From NCBI GenBank assembly GCA_023374025.1, contig SIJG01000079.1, positions 310,001-374,000 of the forward strand: a stretch of DNA of 64,000 nucleotides, read 5' to 3'. Below the pieces are notes generated by a model. The model was not told the origin of the DNA and made no database searches. It saw only the letters and a program-made list of their open reading frames with translations. This document shows, in pieces, positions 24,934-36,837 of the stretch (positions are counted from its first letter, which is position 1; the number at the start of each line of letters is the position of its first letter). Made by a program: the position numbers and the translations under genes. The stretch comes from Heterodera schachtii. Lineage: Eukaryota > Nematoda > Chromadorea > Rhabditida > Heteroderidae.

Positions 24934-27798
24934 TAATATTTTATCAACAAAACACTGATTTAATTATAATATTGTGTAAATTGCATATCAAAAATAATGA
25001 AATTTCAAAGCAAAACCCAAACTTTTTAATTTAAGTTAAATCTTTGAAAGTCTTGCATTTTAGGGATGCATTTTAAAAGTTCGGTTTTTTGAGCATATTT
25101 TTGTTTTTACAGTATAAGATGGGATGGAAAATGTCTCTAGACCGAAGAACCCAAAAACCCGAGACTTTCACGAGTATTGAAGAGGGGCGCCGGCGGTGCC
25201 GATAGGCGCCACCTCAGGGAAAAATTGGGATTTTCAATGACTTCAGAAAAAAAATAAAAATTTTTATTTCTTTTCAGTTATTGTCTAAAATAAAAGAATT
25301 GTTTCAAAAGGAATTTTGAAATTAATACATATATCTTTGCCCAATAGTCATACTATTGTACAGATTCAGTCCGGCAATAGAGAAAAAAGCAAATCAACAT
25401 TTTTCCCATTATTTTTAAATATGATCAAATTGTGTTCGTATTTCAGGACGAGTACGTAATTGCATCTTTACAAAAATTTTAACTATATTTATTTGCAAAA
25501 TTTTTCATGCAAATCAGTATTTTTCAGTGAATGTAAAAATATAATTTTCGTTAAATAAAATCTTTTGCATTCTGTAAAGAATAACCATTAATAGGGATGG
25601 GAATTAAGTCAAATAACTTTTTTTTGCTGAATTAATATTTAAATGACCTGAAAATGAATTAAAAAGTGCTATTTCGCCAGCACAATTGTATTTGTAAGCA
25701 AAAAAATATTTGTAAACGAAATTATGAGAAAATTTTTAATTTTTTAGATGTGTATTTATTTTAATTTCTAATCAATTCCTTAAAGGTGTGTTTTTTTTTA
25801 ATTTTATTTTAGGGAAATCGCCAAAAAATATGATTTCATCAATAATTGCATTTTTATTAAAGAAGAATTTGCATTTTATATGAAAAATTCGAAAAATGCT
25901 TGACAAAACCTCAAAATATTGAAATAAATATTTTTTTTTCCAAAACTCCAATTTTTTTTTATTGACGGATTAAGTTGAAGAAAATTTTGCAGCTATGCTT
26001 AACTTTTATTTTAAAAAATGAAAATCTAAATTTGGTGTTTAAAGGGCAATTCATTTTGTTTTTCTAAAAGGATCGAATTAAAAGGACCCGATTTCGATAA
26101 TCACTTAAAGTCTTTTGGTAATTCTTTTTAAATTTATAGTATTATGTAATTGACAAGTGTATACAGTATGTATACAATATACAAAAAAAAACTAGCTTTT
26201 TTACGGCATCAAAGTCCATCGTTTTCTCTTTGTACACTTTGATGGCCAACTGAATATGTAAAAGTGGATCAAATTCTATTGTTAATAGGAAATTATTCTT
26301 GTCCTTTTTAAGACCATCGACTTTTATGAGCCCAACCAATTATGAGTCCATTCGTTTTAATGAAAATTTGTCTGATTATAAAAATGCCATATGTAAAACA
26401 CACAACTGTTTTTTGATTGGACTCGTAACATTTGATAGGATTTAAAAATGCAGGATAATCAAAACTCACTTTCTTAAGTTTCAAGAAAGTTATGACTAAA
26501 AAATGGTCAAAAATTTGGTTTTTGAGTTCCTCTGAGCATAAGCATTTTAGTGTTGTTCGATAGCTTTATGTTTATTAATTTTCAAAATTTCTAATAATGA
26601 ATTATAAAATTTTCCAGCGGGGACGGGGGTGAGCAAATGACTTGCCCCCGGGGACGGGGGCGGGGGTTTGCTTTTAATTAGCTCCAAAAAATCTCACAAA
26701 AAATTATTATTTTTTTTGAGTGATGTGTTTGGCTCCACATTCCTTTGTTCGTTGTATCGCCTCGATTTAATTCTTTTTGGTATATTGCACAGATATTGTC
26801 TAAAAATGACCAAATTTAGGGATTATAAACTATGCCAGAATAGTCAATTTTTATGGGTGTTTTTGTCTTTTAATCCAGGGGTTCTATCTCAAAATTTTCA
26901 AAATAAGAACAAAGTCCAAAAAAGAAGATTTTAGGGTTAAAAATAAGAACATTTTGCAACTTCAAATATTTTTACATTTTATTCGATCAAAAATATATTC
27001 TATTATTATATTTATCATAAATTTCAGTGCATTCGGGATCACTAAATCAGATTTTTAACATTTTTTGCGGCACATTTCCAAAAAACTTGGTGAATGTGTA
27101 AGGGGAGAGGTCCGGCGGTGCCGATAGGCGCAGCCGGAAAAAAAAATTTTGAAAATTTGAATGCAATTTGTTAACAAATTTTGTCCAAAAAAGGACAAAA
27201 GTTTAAGATCTTTGGCTTATTTATAAGAAAAAATAGGATTTTTTGGGGGCCGGCTGTGCCAATTGGCGCCGCAAGGCGAAAATTTTTAAATTTATATCAA
27301 TTTTGTTAGAAATTAGCCAAATTTTTCAAAATTTTCCCTTTTTTAGATGAAAATAAGGCACTATCTCCAAATCAGAACATTTATTACAAATAAGAACATA
27401 TAGAAAAAGCCTGTATTAATTGAAAAAAAAATTAAATAAAAGAAAACGTCAGCCGGTGTCGAACTCATAACAAAAAGGACTGTTAATGTTGAAGCACTAA
27501 CCACTAATCCACAAATATCTTTAAAATTGAAATATAATTTACTTTATTAAATATAATTTGTCAAACGGTTAAAAAATTCAAAATTGTATTCTCTTTTATC
27601 CACGAATATGTCATTCTTAGGGGTGTCTTTTTCACCCCGCGGGGGTGAAGGTCGCGGGGGCGGGGCTCGAACCCTAGAAAAAAGTACATTTTTGGAATTC
27701 ATTCATTTAAATATTAAGCAAAGAAAACATTAAAACAAAACAAAATAAAAATGATTGTTTTTTCAATGGGTCGCTTTTGTAACTGTCTGTCTCTCCGA
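24934..27798. other. Intergenic region, no gene seen
   Basis: AT-rich sequence with three GC-rich palindromic modules (about 25186, 27112 and 27250) that match those inside the hAT elements, so decayed hAT copies are likely. G-rich clusters occur at about 26620 and 27635. A degenerate tRNA-like stretch on the minus strand at about 27440-27515 is not a convincing gene. Confidence 0.5.
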
Positions 27799-28509
27799 TC
27801 ACTTCTCCAGCGGATGATAGTTGAGCAGCTTTTCGATCAGGTCAACGTGAGACAACAGCATCCGACGGCAGCAGTAGCGGCGCAGCCCCAACTGATCCAA
27901 CGCGTCGCCCTCCGTGTTGCCCTGCTGAATTGGTAGGGAAAATGAATGGAAGCATTAACAAAGCAAATAATAGATGCTCGACAGGGGCGGGGCTTCCGCT
28001 ATTTGCGAGGATTCCGCGCCAGCATTTAGTATTTTTCGGGGAAATAGCGCGTATGGTGCCGCAAAACGGGGTTTTTAAATGAAATGTGTTATTTTTCAGA
28101 ATTTCAGTGCCGGGCGAAAAAGCAGTTTGGTCATTTTAAGAAATTGCTCATTATTTTCAAAAAATTTGTCCATTTTTCATGAAAATTTTTTATTTCGGGG
28201 AGGGAGGGGTGGCAAAAAGGATAAGTACCCGGGATTCACCCCCTCCCCCTGGCTGAGGGCCTGCTATTAATTAAGGGATTCGGCGGAGGGAGGGGAGGAG
28301 GGCAATTAATGGGGTGAACACATTAACATCCAATCCCCACATGTTGCAGCCATTTATAGGACACAAAAATGATATTTTTTTGGAGGCTTCTCTAGAAAAT
28401 TCTTGTAAATAGAGATAGATTGTGAGGACACCTGCAAACTCTGCAAATACGCGTCCCATCGGTTGCCGATCACTTTTCCGCACGTAAAGCAGCGAATTGG
28501 GATGATCAT
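27799..28509 (-). CDS. RNA polymerases I/II/III subunit RPABC5 (RPB10)
   Basis: Two exons, 28509-28432 and 27921-27799, encode 66 residues, the normal size of this subunit. It is shared by all three nuclear RNA polymerases and anchors the RPB3/RPB11 module. The start [20 protein letters not shown] is the hallmark of the family. The zinc site is CFTC near the N terminus and RYCCRRM near residue 45. The C terminus LLNYHPLEK is also conserved. The intron (510 bp) is GT-AG. The ROMO1 gene ends 265 bp upstream on the same strand, so a shared transcript is possible. Confidence 0.95.
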
Positions 28510-28774
28510 TTGGGAAAGGAAATTGGAATACTTTTAAAAGCTAAAATGATTTTTCAAAAAAGCCATTATTGGTTTTAGGGGTCAATTAAATGCAAAATTT
28601 CAAATCCAATAAAACAAACTTTGTAAACAAAAAAATGAATATGAAAAATAAAATAATTTCCGTTGGTCGACAGAATGAAAAAATGGGAGAAAAATGAGAG
28701 TATAATTTATTAAACCAACAAAAAACAGCTAAATAAAATATAAAAAGCACAAAATGTTCTCTCTTGGCCGTCCC

Positions 28775-30572
28775 TCAGCATCGAATGCCCTGCGCAACGG
28801 TCATAAAAACGCCGAAGGAACCGCCCATTTGCGCCGCGATTTTGCCCGTCTGTCTGAGCAACTCGCGCCCACGGAGGCCCATCCTGGAAAGGAATTAACA
28901 AAATAGAAAAATATGTACAAATTCAAGGAAAAATATTCATAATTTTTTAAATATTTTTTCTAGGCTATACCGTGTGGATAGGAAACAAAAAATCAGTAAT
29001 TAATGAGGTGAAAAGAAAATCAAATTGTGTTCAATAGCTGTCCTTTATCAAAAAAGCAAAAAAAAAGCAAAAAAAAAAAAAAAAAATTGGGTCATCCACT
29101 TTTGGGCAAAAATTTTTGTTTTAAAAATACGTTTAGGCATTTATTTTGACCTAAATCAAATCCGATACTTTCGGTTTTTTGTGTACACACCTCAAAATTT
29201 AAAAATATGTACAGTTTTTTTGATCGCAAAAGGGAATAATTTACCTTTAAAATGGCAAAAACTTCAAATTTTTTTGAGGCTATTTTTCCTTTTGTGCCAT
29301 CAAAAAACTCAGTGCATTTTTTGCATATTTTTTAAAATTTTGAGGTGTGTACCCAAAACCTACCCCGAATCCTCCTGCTGGACCAGAATTGAAACCAAAA
29401 ATCAAAAATTATATTCGAATCTGTATAAATTAACGAGAGATCGGCCTGGATTTTTCCTGGATCCAAGTCTTTTTTGTTCAGGAAATCCAAGTCTAGGCAT
29501 TTTCAAAATATCGAGCCCAAAAATTACTATTTTAGGTAATTTGAACAATTTGAATTAGGGTCGGGGATTCGCCAAAATGAATGCCATTTCATTATCAGCG
29601 ACATCAAAACCTCAAAGAAAAATGATTTCGCTACAAAAAATTGTCAGCAAAAAATGGGTTGGGGGAGGAACCATCGACGGCAATTGTGTAGAATTGTGGT
29701 CCCGACGAAAAATAAACTTTAAATTTTTATTTTATTTTTTTCTGGGGTGGAAAAATACGCTGATTACGAATCTGAGCTCAGATTTTGCAAAATCATTGAT
29801 TTTGTCTATGACTTTTCATCAAGTACTTGATTTTTTCCAAAATTATAAGAAATTAGTTGGACGTAAAAACTTATACAAAGACGTTGTAGAACTAAAAAAG
29901 AGCTTTCGAATGAGCTACTGAATGTCTATTTTTGATTTTTTGAAATTTAATTACTGGTCCTTAGGGGTCATATGAAACGGGGTCTGGAGTTCGAGACCGC
30001 TTGGCTGCAATTAATTTTTTATGATATATTGATAAAAAATCACAGATAAAATGATAGCTTTTGTAAAATATGAGTTCATGTTCGTGATCAGCTCATTTTT
30101 CTACCCAAATTCACTGGAAAAAAGTCTTAACAGAAAATTAAAAATTTTGGAAAAAATCAAGTACTTGATGAAAAGTCATAGACAAAATCAATGATTTTGC
30201 AAAATCTGAGCTCAGATTCGTAATCAGCGTATTTTTCCACCCCAGAAAAAAATAAAATAAAAATTTAAAGTTTATTTTTCGTCGGGACCACAATTCTACA
30301 CAATTGCCCCATCGACAGTATTACCCCAAAAATTAGTAAGAAAAATTTGCAATTTTCTTCGAATGCAAAAAAAAACAATTTTTAATTGGCAGTAAATTAA
30401 ATCCGCACTTCACTTCCCCGTAAAACCTTAATGATGTGAAAGTGCCGATGAGAACGCCGGTCGAGCCACCGATCAGAACACCCATGGCGAAGCCCAACTT
30501 CAATTTGTCCATGCACGAAGGTCCTTGACGGCCCTGCTGCACCACTTGGTAGCCGGAAGGGACGGCGGGCAT
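28775..30572 (-). CDS. ROMO1-like inner mitochondrial membrane protein
   Basis: Two exons, 30572-30427 and 28883-28775, encode 84 residues (human ROMO1 has 79). After a short variable N terminus comes PSCMDKLKLGFAMG, matching the family start. A Gly-rich membrane helix follows (GVLIGGSTGVLIGTFTSLR), then MGLRGRELL and a second Gly-rich helix ending AQGIRC. The family acts in the inner mitochondrial membrane, in TIM23-linked protein import and redox homeostasis. The donor TTAAG/GTTTTAC was chosen because it keeps the LR-MGLRGREL junction in frame. The intron (1543 bp) contains a 630-bp foldback element. Confidence 0.93.
29679..30308. mobile_element. Long-armed foldback element in the ROMO1 intron
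   Basis: Inverted arms of about 170 bp face each other across a spacer of roughly 290 bp. The outer ends are GGCAATTGTGTAGAATTGTG and its reverse complement. CCATCGAC flanks both ends (29671-29678 and 30309-30316). The spacer and arms contain several TGATCA-type core motifs such as TTCGTGATCAGC. No coding capacity for a transposase is seen. The arms are nearly identical, so the insertion is probably young. Confidence 0.85.
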
Positions 30573-31430
30573 AAGGAAAGACGGAGAAAATGGTCAAAAG
30601 TCAAATGAAAGTCTAAGGGATGGACATACAATGAATAAGTTTTTAGGCATTTAAAATAAGTAGCAATTATCATTTGTTACAAGGGTTGTACGAAAAACGT
30701 GCGGAAAGCGAAAAAAATTCATAAGTTAGTTACTTTATCCGGATCCAAGCATAACCCTCCCCTCAATAAAAAAAGTTCTTCAAAAAAGAAATATAAAATC
30801 TCTTGTAATGCAAAAATTGCGGATTTTTCTAGTATTTTAATGTGTGAAAACTCCCTTTCAGAACGGAGTTTTGAATTTTTTAATAAAAAATCGAATATTT
30901 TTGCTTTTTTATGTAAAATTCAGAGGTTCTTTAAAAAAATGTAATAAAAAATTTTGAGGCGATGACATTTTTTGGCGACATGTATTACAAAACTTTCCTA
31001 AATAAAATAATCCCCCCGTCTCCATTTATCCCCCCGAATCTAATAATCCCACCCCTTTCTGGATCGGCTACACTTCTTTTGGTTTCGCGGGTTTTCGTGT
31101 AACTTTGTTCGGTTGCTCATCGTACCCCTCCCCCCACGCGTCCGTCTCAACTGTCAACTCAATGAGTTGACTACCAGCATCGATTGTTTTGCCCCTGATA
31201 ATGCCTGTTTCTGTGCATCCATGACCTCTTTCCCTCCTTGCTGCCCTGTGCCGTGTCTGTTCCTCGTCATGTCCATCATACATATTTTATTCCCCCCGCC
31301 GTTCGTTTGTGCCTTCCCCCGTATTTATATTTTCATTTTGTTTCACATACACACACACACACATAATCAATTGATTACTTTTAGTGATTTTCACTCCTAA
31401 TTAATTAATACCTCCCTAATATATCCCAAA
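30573..31430. other. Upstream region of ROMO1
   Basis: No gene is supported. The segment at about 31005-31060 (AATCCCCCCGTCTCCATTTA and neighbours) is a fragment of the TA-flanked MITE family annotated at 8079-8600. A short CA microsatellite lies at about 31346. Confidence 0.5.
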
Positions 31431-31844
31431 ATGGCTTTTCATCTCTCCGCTTCTCTCCCATTGTTTTTGCTTCTTAAACGTCGCATTGGCCGCGCAGTGC
31501 GCAAATTTCTATTGTTAAAGCAGCTAAAAAGTGGTGCTAAAGAGGCCGGGAAGAAGAGGAGCACCGAAAAAAATGAGGAGGAAAAGCCAAAGATGCCAGC
31601 AACAGAAGAGGAAGCAGGAAAGGGACAGGAAGAAGGAGGGCAATTGAAGCAGAAGAAGCAGCAACAGCAGAACGAATGGAATGAGGAAAAGGAGGATGAA
31701 GCAGAAGAAAAAGAGGAGGAATGGGAAGAGGAAGAAGAAATGGAGGAGGAATGGGAAGAGGAAGAAAAGGATGAATGGGACGAACACATGGAAGCGGATG
31801 AGGAGCAAACGGAGTGGAATGAAGAGGAAGACAATGAATGGTAG
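31431..31844 (+). CDS. Acidic Glu/Trp-repeat protein, unknown function
   Basis: A single open frame of 137 residues begins at a clear ATG preceded by AAA. The first 35 residues are hydrophobic then basic (LPLFLLLKRRIGRAVRKFLL), which is not a standard signal peptide. From residue about 60 it is highly acidic, with repeated EW spacing (EEWEEEEEMEEEWEEEE). I do not recognise the family. The acidic W-spaced composition recalls the start of the calponin-repeat protein (EEGEWEEESEEEE). Low-complexity composition makes a chance frame possible. A GGTAGGTGAGG at the stop could also be a splice donor, so the real end is uncertain. Confidence 0.4.
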   Translation: MAFHLSASLPLFLLLKRRIGRAVRKFLLLKQLKSGAKEAGKKRSTEKNEEEKPKMPATEEEAGKGQEEGGQLKQKKQQQQNEWNEEKEDEAEEKEEEWEEEEEMEEEWEEEEKDEWDEHMEADEEQTEWNEEEDNEW

Positions 31845-32580
31845 GTGAGGAAGAAGGAGAAGCAAGCTCTTGAGCACTTTATAATTTATGGGTCCAATTA
31901 CCTAATTTTTTCCCTGTCTAAAAGTGGAATTGTTTTCAGCATTTAGGCAAATGGCAAAAAATTGTTGTTAATAATCATTTATACCAGATTGGGATGGGAT
32001 GACCGTTTGTCCAATGCTATTAAAGTGTTGGTAATGCTTTGCCCATCCGTCCCATTTTATTTCGTATCATTTTCCCCTTCATCATTTTGACGCCCCTTTC
32101 AGCGTCACTTCGTCCGTTTCGGCACTTTCTCCGTTGGCCCATTTGCCCCACTCGTCTTCCCATCGGCGGCACTTTTCTGTTCTTCCGCTCCGTTCCGGCC
32201 TTCAATTCTCGCCCCATTGCTGCTCATTGGTCCGTTCCGTCTCTCTCAGCTCCGAATCTGTCATTTCTGTTTTTGTTGAACGTTTCACGGGCTGATCACT
32301 GATCAAATTTTCAGTTTTACCCATTTGTTTTATTATATAATATTTTCTGCTTTTCATGTTAAGCTTTCTATTTTTTGTGAATATATCCGCGATATCTGAC
32401 TTTTGGGTTTGTCCATACATTTTCTTATTTTTTAATCAATTTTATATATTCTATGCTATCATCTTTGTATAAAAATAAATTTGCTAATTCAATGAATAAT
32501 TAATTGTTTGGAGTGGGACATATTAATAAGGTGAACAGCAAATGGTACTTGTAGGTTTTGCTACCCCCCATGAAAATGTC

Positions 32581-32960
32581 ATGGTCCCGGCAAAGGAAAG
32601 CACTTTTCTAGTGTAGTTTTAGGAGCTGGTCACGAATCTGACGTCAAAACTGCAAAATCTATGATTTTCAATGGTTTTCATCATGTGATTTTGTCACTGA
32701 TTTTTCGAAAAGCCTTAAACTTGGCTATAACTTTTGATAGAGACATCGTAGAATGCTGAAACGAGTACCATTCGATTCCTCTCCACTATAGGAATCGATT
32801 GATATATGATAAGACTCACTATTTCTTTTTTTCGAAAAATCATTGATAAAATCAAGATGAAAATCATTGATAAAATCATAGATTTTTGCAGTTTTGACGT
32901 CAGATTCTTGATCAGCGCCTAAAACTACCGTGGAAAAGTGCTTTCCATTATCGGGGCCAT
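32581..32960. repeat. Foldback element, diverged arms
   Basis: Arms of about 110-120 bp are inverted copies: the left contains GGAAAGCACTTTTC and ATCTGACGTCAAAACTGC, and the right contains their reverse complements. The core motif appears as CTGGTCACGAATC on the left and GATTCTTGATCAGC on the right. I could not find a convincing flanking duplication, so the borders are approximate and the copy is older than its neighbours. Confidence 0.7.
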
Positions 32961-33028
32961 GTTCACATAAATGTGTTTTAGAAATTAATGAAAATAAGTT
33001 TTAAGGGGTTTTTGAGGTCGCTGATCAC

Positions 33029-33693
33029 TAGAGACCGCAAAAAAAGGCATCAAAAATCGCGAAAAAGGCACTATAATAGGCACCAAAAAATTGAAAAAAA
33101 GGCATGAAAAGGCACGAAAATCCCGAAAAAGGCATGAAAAAAGGCATTAAAAATTTTTTTTCTAAGGTTTTTTAAGGTGCAAAACACGTACAACTTAACT
33201 AAAAACTTAATTTTGGTCATTTAAATGATTATTAAATATTTAATAATGTTTTTCGATAAGGAAAATTTTTAAACCTAAAATTTATTATCAAGAAAAAAAA
33301 TGAATTTTGGCGACCAATTTTGATAAAATTTTTCAATTCTTAGGGGTGTATTTTCTGAAATTTTTTCAATTCTTAGGGATGTATTTTCTGAAAATTTTTC
33401 AAGTCATTTCTTAGGGATGTATTTTCCCAATTTTATTTCATTTTTAATGGAATTTTCCGGCAAAAAAGACCAAAAAAGGCACCAAAATCTGAAAAAAACG
33501 CCAAAAAAGGCATCAAAACGGCAAAATGCCAAAAAAGGCATTTAAGGCACGAAAATCCCGAAAAAGGCAAAAAAAGGCATAATAAAAGTCAACGTAGAAG
33601 GCTCAAACCAAGTGGAAAATGTGTTATTTATGCTTAATATATCGAAACTAGTGCGCAGAAAAAAAAGGCATTTGCCTCAAAATGCGGTCTCTA
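33029..33693. mobile_element. hAT element inserted inside a foldback core motif
   Basis: The termini are TAGAGACCGCA and its exact complement. CTGATCAC flanks both ends (33021-33028 and 33694-33701), an 8-bp duplication typical of hAT. The interior is full of short direct repeats around AAAAAGGCA. Removing the element would rebuild GAGGTCGCTGATCACGAATC, the core motif of the foldback family, so this hAT landed in an older repeat. Confidence 0.82.
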
Positions 33694-34045
33694 CTGATCA
33701 CGAATCCGGGCTCAGACCAGCGCTACCGTTCATTATTACACACACCGTCCGAAAAAACGAGATGTGTACCAATAAATAGAGAGTGCCAGAGAAAAAACAT
33801 TATCTTTTTTTCTCTAATTTTTTGTCTCCTTTTGGCGTACTATCTAATATTTTCATTATTAGGAAAAACAACATTCACTTCGCTCTATAGAACTTTTTTT
33901 TCCGCCTTACAGATTTTCTTCATATTTTGCATAGAGATAGAGAAACAAATTCTGTATTAAGTAGTTTGTGCTGATTTATTAATGTCTGTGCTAAAACTCA
34001 AAAGTTATGAATTTCAAAATAAAAAATATTTTTAAATTAGGTTTT

Positions 34046-35952
34046 ATGGCTAAGAGAAATTTAATAAGTAAACAACACCGCAAAAAAGGGGCTCAAGAAC
34101 GTTGGAAAAAGTGGGAGGACAAGCGGGAGGAGCGACAAACAAAGCAGGAGAGAGCGAGACAAGTCAAATTGGCAAAGAAAAGTGAGTTTTTCGCCAAATT
34201 GTTAAATTAAAAATCATTTTTTCACAGTTCAGATGCCCCACAGCCGAACACCAATGCCGAAACGCCACAGCAGGACGAAGCAGAGCCGTCAACATCTGCT
34301 GCACCGACCGAAGAAGCGATGGAGCTGCCACCACCAACTCCAGGGCCAGTGCCAACGCCGGACATGGACGAGGAAATTTTGGAATTTGATGATTTGCCGC
34401 CGTAAACATCCGCCACACCAATCGGCGATTTGTTGCCGTTTCCGACAACACCAACTGCGCCAATGGAAACCGGAGAGACGACATTGACGAGCGATCAGAG
34501 CGCATCGAGCAACTGGAGAAAGAGCTCAAGGACCGCGACGACACCATCACTTTTCTGCGCGAGCAGGTGCGAAACCGACAAGCGCTGATCACCGATCTGC
34601 GTCGCCAGCTCGACGAACAAATGGCACCGCCGATGGCACCACCAAACGAGCAGCAAAAGTGAGTGAAATTCCTTTTTCATCTTCATAAAATTGGTCATTT
34701 TTTCAATTTTAGCGCCACCAAACAGAGGAAGACCGAAGAAAAGGCTGGAAGAACTGCAGCGCAGCGCCAGGCGCGACATCGTCGACCAAATTGTGGGTGT
34801 CATCGATCGTGATCGCTCGCGTTCCGCTAGCCGCGCATCGCTGGATCGGATCCATCGGGATATCCGCCACAAATTCGCGCACTACACGCCAAAGAAGGGC
34901 CAGGAGCGGAAGGAGGGGATGGAAGCTGAGGATGGGCTTCTTCTGCTTGCCCAACTTGGGACACAGAAGGCGTACAAGCGGATGAAGGCGACTTTACGGC
35001 TAATTGGCCGTAAATTCAACGTTTTGCCGCCATTGGAAAAGGTGAATTTTTCAGTGAATTTTCTATATGATCAATTGTTTTTGGGTCATCCAAATTAAAC
35101 GAAGAATTTGCGCCGAGTTGGAATATGATGAAATTCCAACGCCAAGCGGGCCCGGATTTTGTTGTTCCGACATTGCTCGGGCATTGAAATTCAGGTTGTC
35201 CACGGCAAAGGACAACCTGATCCCTGCCCGTGAACTACCACTGAAGATCAGTGGCGATCACGGGCAGGGATTCACAAAACTCACGATTTCGCTGGCCCAT
35301 GCGGTGCGTCCGAATTCGCCTTCCAACAATTTCGTTGCGGCTGTTTTTCCTGCCAAGGATTCCAGAAAAAATTTGAAGTTTTTCTGCGGATCGTTGTGGG
35401 AACCAAAGTAATTGGTTTCAATTTTTTGTGGAAATAATTTTTTTTAATTTAAGGCCCAGCCATTGTCTCCAGGTGATTTGGACGGACTGGAGACGGCTGT
35501 TGACCAGTTCAAGGCATTTCTCGACGAACAATCTATGGTGCGAACCCTTCTTTCAAAAAAAACAAAAGCCCATTTGCTGCTTCACCACTTTGTTCCGTTT
35601 GCGCGCCAACACGGGTTTTTGGGCCTTTTGGATGAGCAGGGTGGGACCATATCATTTTTGGGGGTTCAATTTTAAAAGTTGTGATTTTTCAGGAGATGAG
35701 GCACGGCATTCCGTGTGGCGGCGACTTGAGCAACTTTGGAAGACGATGCCGGACTCTGAACAAATGCGACAACAGCTGGAGCATCATTTCGTCTCGAATT
35801 GGCTGCTGGACACCGGCAGACTCGACGAATTGAAGCTGGTGAGTTAATGGAAGGGGCTTTAAAATCTTATCCAACTAATTAAGAGGGAGGAGGAAAGGCG
35901 GGAACAAACCGCAGAAGACAAGCTGCGAAAACCGGGAAAAAACCGGGACTAG
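34046..35952 (+). CDS. Coiled-coil protein, probably transposon-derived nematode family
   Basis: Likely exons: 34046-34181, 34233-34401, 34476-34658, 34726-35041, about 35090-35458, about 35459-35692 (with introns inside) and 35693-35838, then 35884-35952. The N terminus is basic (KRNLISKQHRKKGAQERWKK). A Pro/Glu linker follows, then a heptad coiled coil around RIEQLEKELKDRDD, and an AT-hook-like GRPKKRLEEL. The body includes LPLKISGDHGQGFTKL and a C-terminal part with AHLLLHHFVPFARQHG, LLDEQGDEARH. I have seen similar C-terminal patterns (HxxxFxxxxxGxxxEQxxExxH) in many nematode and cnidarian proteins thought to come from mobile elements; that assignment is inference. Exon borders between 35041 and 35100 are unresolved. 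The last exon runs into a CCGGGAC repeat. Confidence 0.5.
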
Positions 35953-36837
35953 TCCCGGTCCCGGTCAAAACCGGGACTTGGTACTCAGTTGTCCGCTTCC
36001 AGGTCCCGGTCCCGTGGCACTCTAGAATAAATGCATATTTTGCCATTTTTGAATTTTTAGAGCATATTTCGGTATTTTTTGGAATTTTCTTAAGAAAATG
36101 CAAAAAAAGCAAAAATACTAACATCAAAAATGCCAAATGGTGCTAAGTCAAAGGACAAAAATTGCAAAAATTTGCTAAATTTTTGACCAAATCAGCTCAA
36201 AACTTTTCTCAGATGCAACCGAATTGCACAATCTTGGTATCACCCTGATTGCATTATTAGCTTGATAAATTTCAAAAAATTTAATTAAGTTTTTCAAAAG
36301 TTATGACAATTTTTCCAGTTTTTTGGCTTGAGAAAAGTTATGAGTTCATTTAGTCAAAAATTTAGATAATTTTGAACTTTTTGTACATCGCCAAATTTGC
36401 ACTTTTTGTCCATCGGCCAACCACGCATTCGATAGCATAAGGTTTCTCTATAATATGAAAATTTCAAATTTGAATTGTTATTAACCAATTTGTTACAGAA
36501 ATTTGACATAAATCTTCTTAAGTGCAATCGACCTTATTCTCTATTTGTCTGCTCGGTTTCTTTAAATTTTAAAGTTCAAAAAAATTAGTTAAAAAATTAG
36601 TGGCGGTTTTAGAAATTACCATGTAACTGTTTAATTGTTCTCAATCATTATACTTTATTCAACTGGCACTGCTGGAGCCTAAAATTGTGACTTTCTAGTA
36701 AATTTACAAAATATTATTAAAAATATATGTTTTTTTTGCAATTGCCAATTACCAACGGTATTCCGTTAACTGAATAAAAAAATTAACATATTTGAAAAAT
36801 TTTTGAATTATAAAATTTATAATTATTTTTTAGAGTT

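Larger units (their letters stand above)
31845..34045. other. Repeat-bearing intergenic region
   Basis: No gene is supported. It contains a foldback at 32581-32960, a hAT copy at 33029-33693, and TTAGGGGTGTATTTTCTGA-type dispersed motifs at about 33340-33430 (inside the hAT copy). Confidence 0.5.

Noticed and set aside
27440..27515. tRNA-like stretch on the minus strand (GTGGATTAGTGGTTAGTGC and later GAGTTCGACACC)
   Set aside because: A-box and B-box resemblance is partial, and I cannot fold a T arm or anticodon arm with paired stems. At best it is a decayed tRNA or SINE remnant.
29025..29921. Frames of 177 and 114 codons on the plus strand
   Set aside because: They lie inside the ROMO1 intron, partly within the foldback arms, and have AT-rich composition unlike the real exons.
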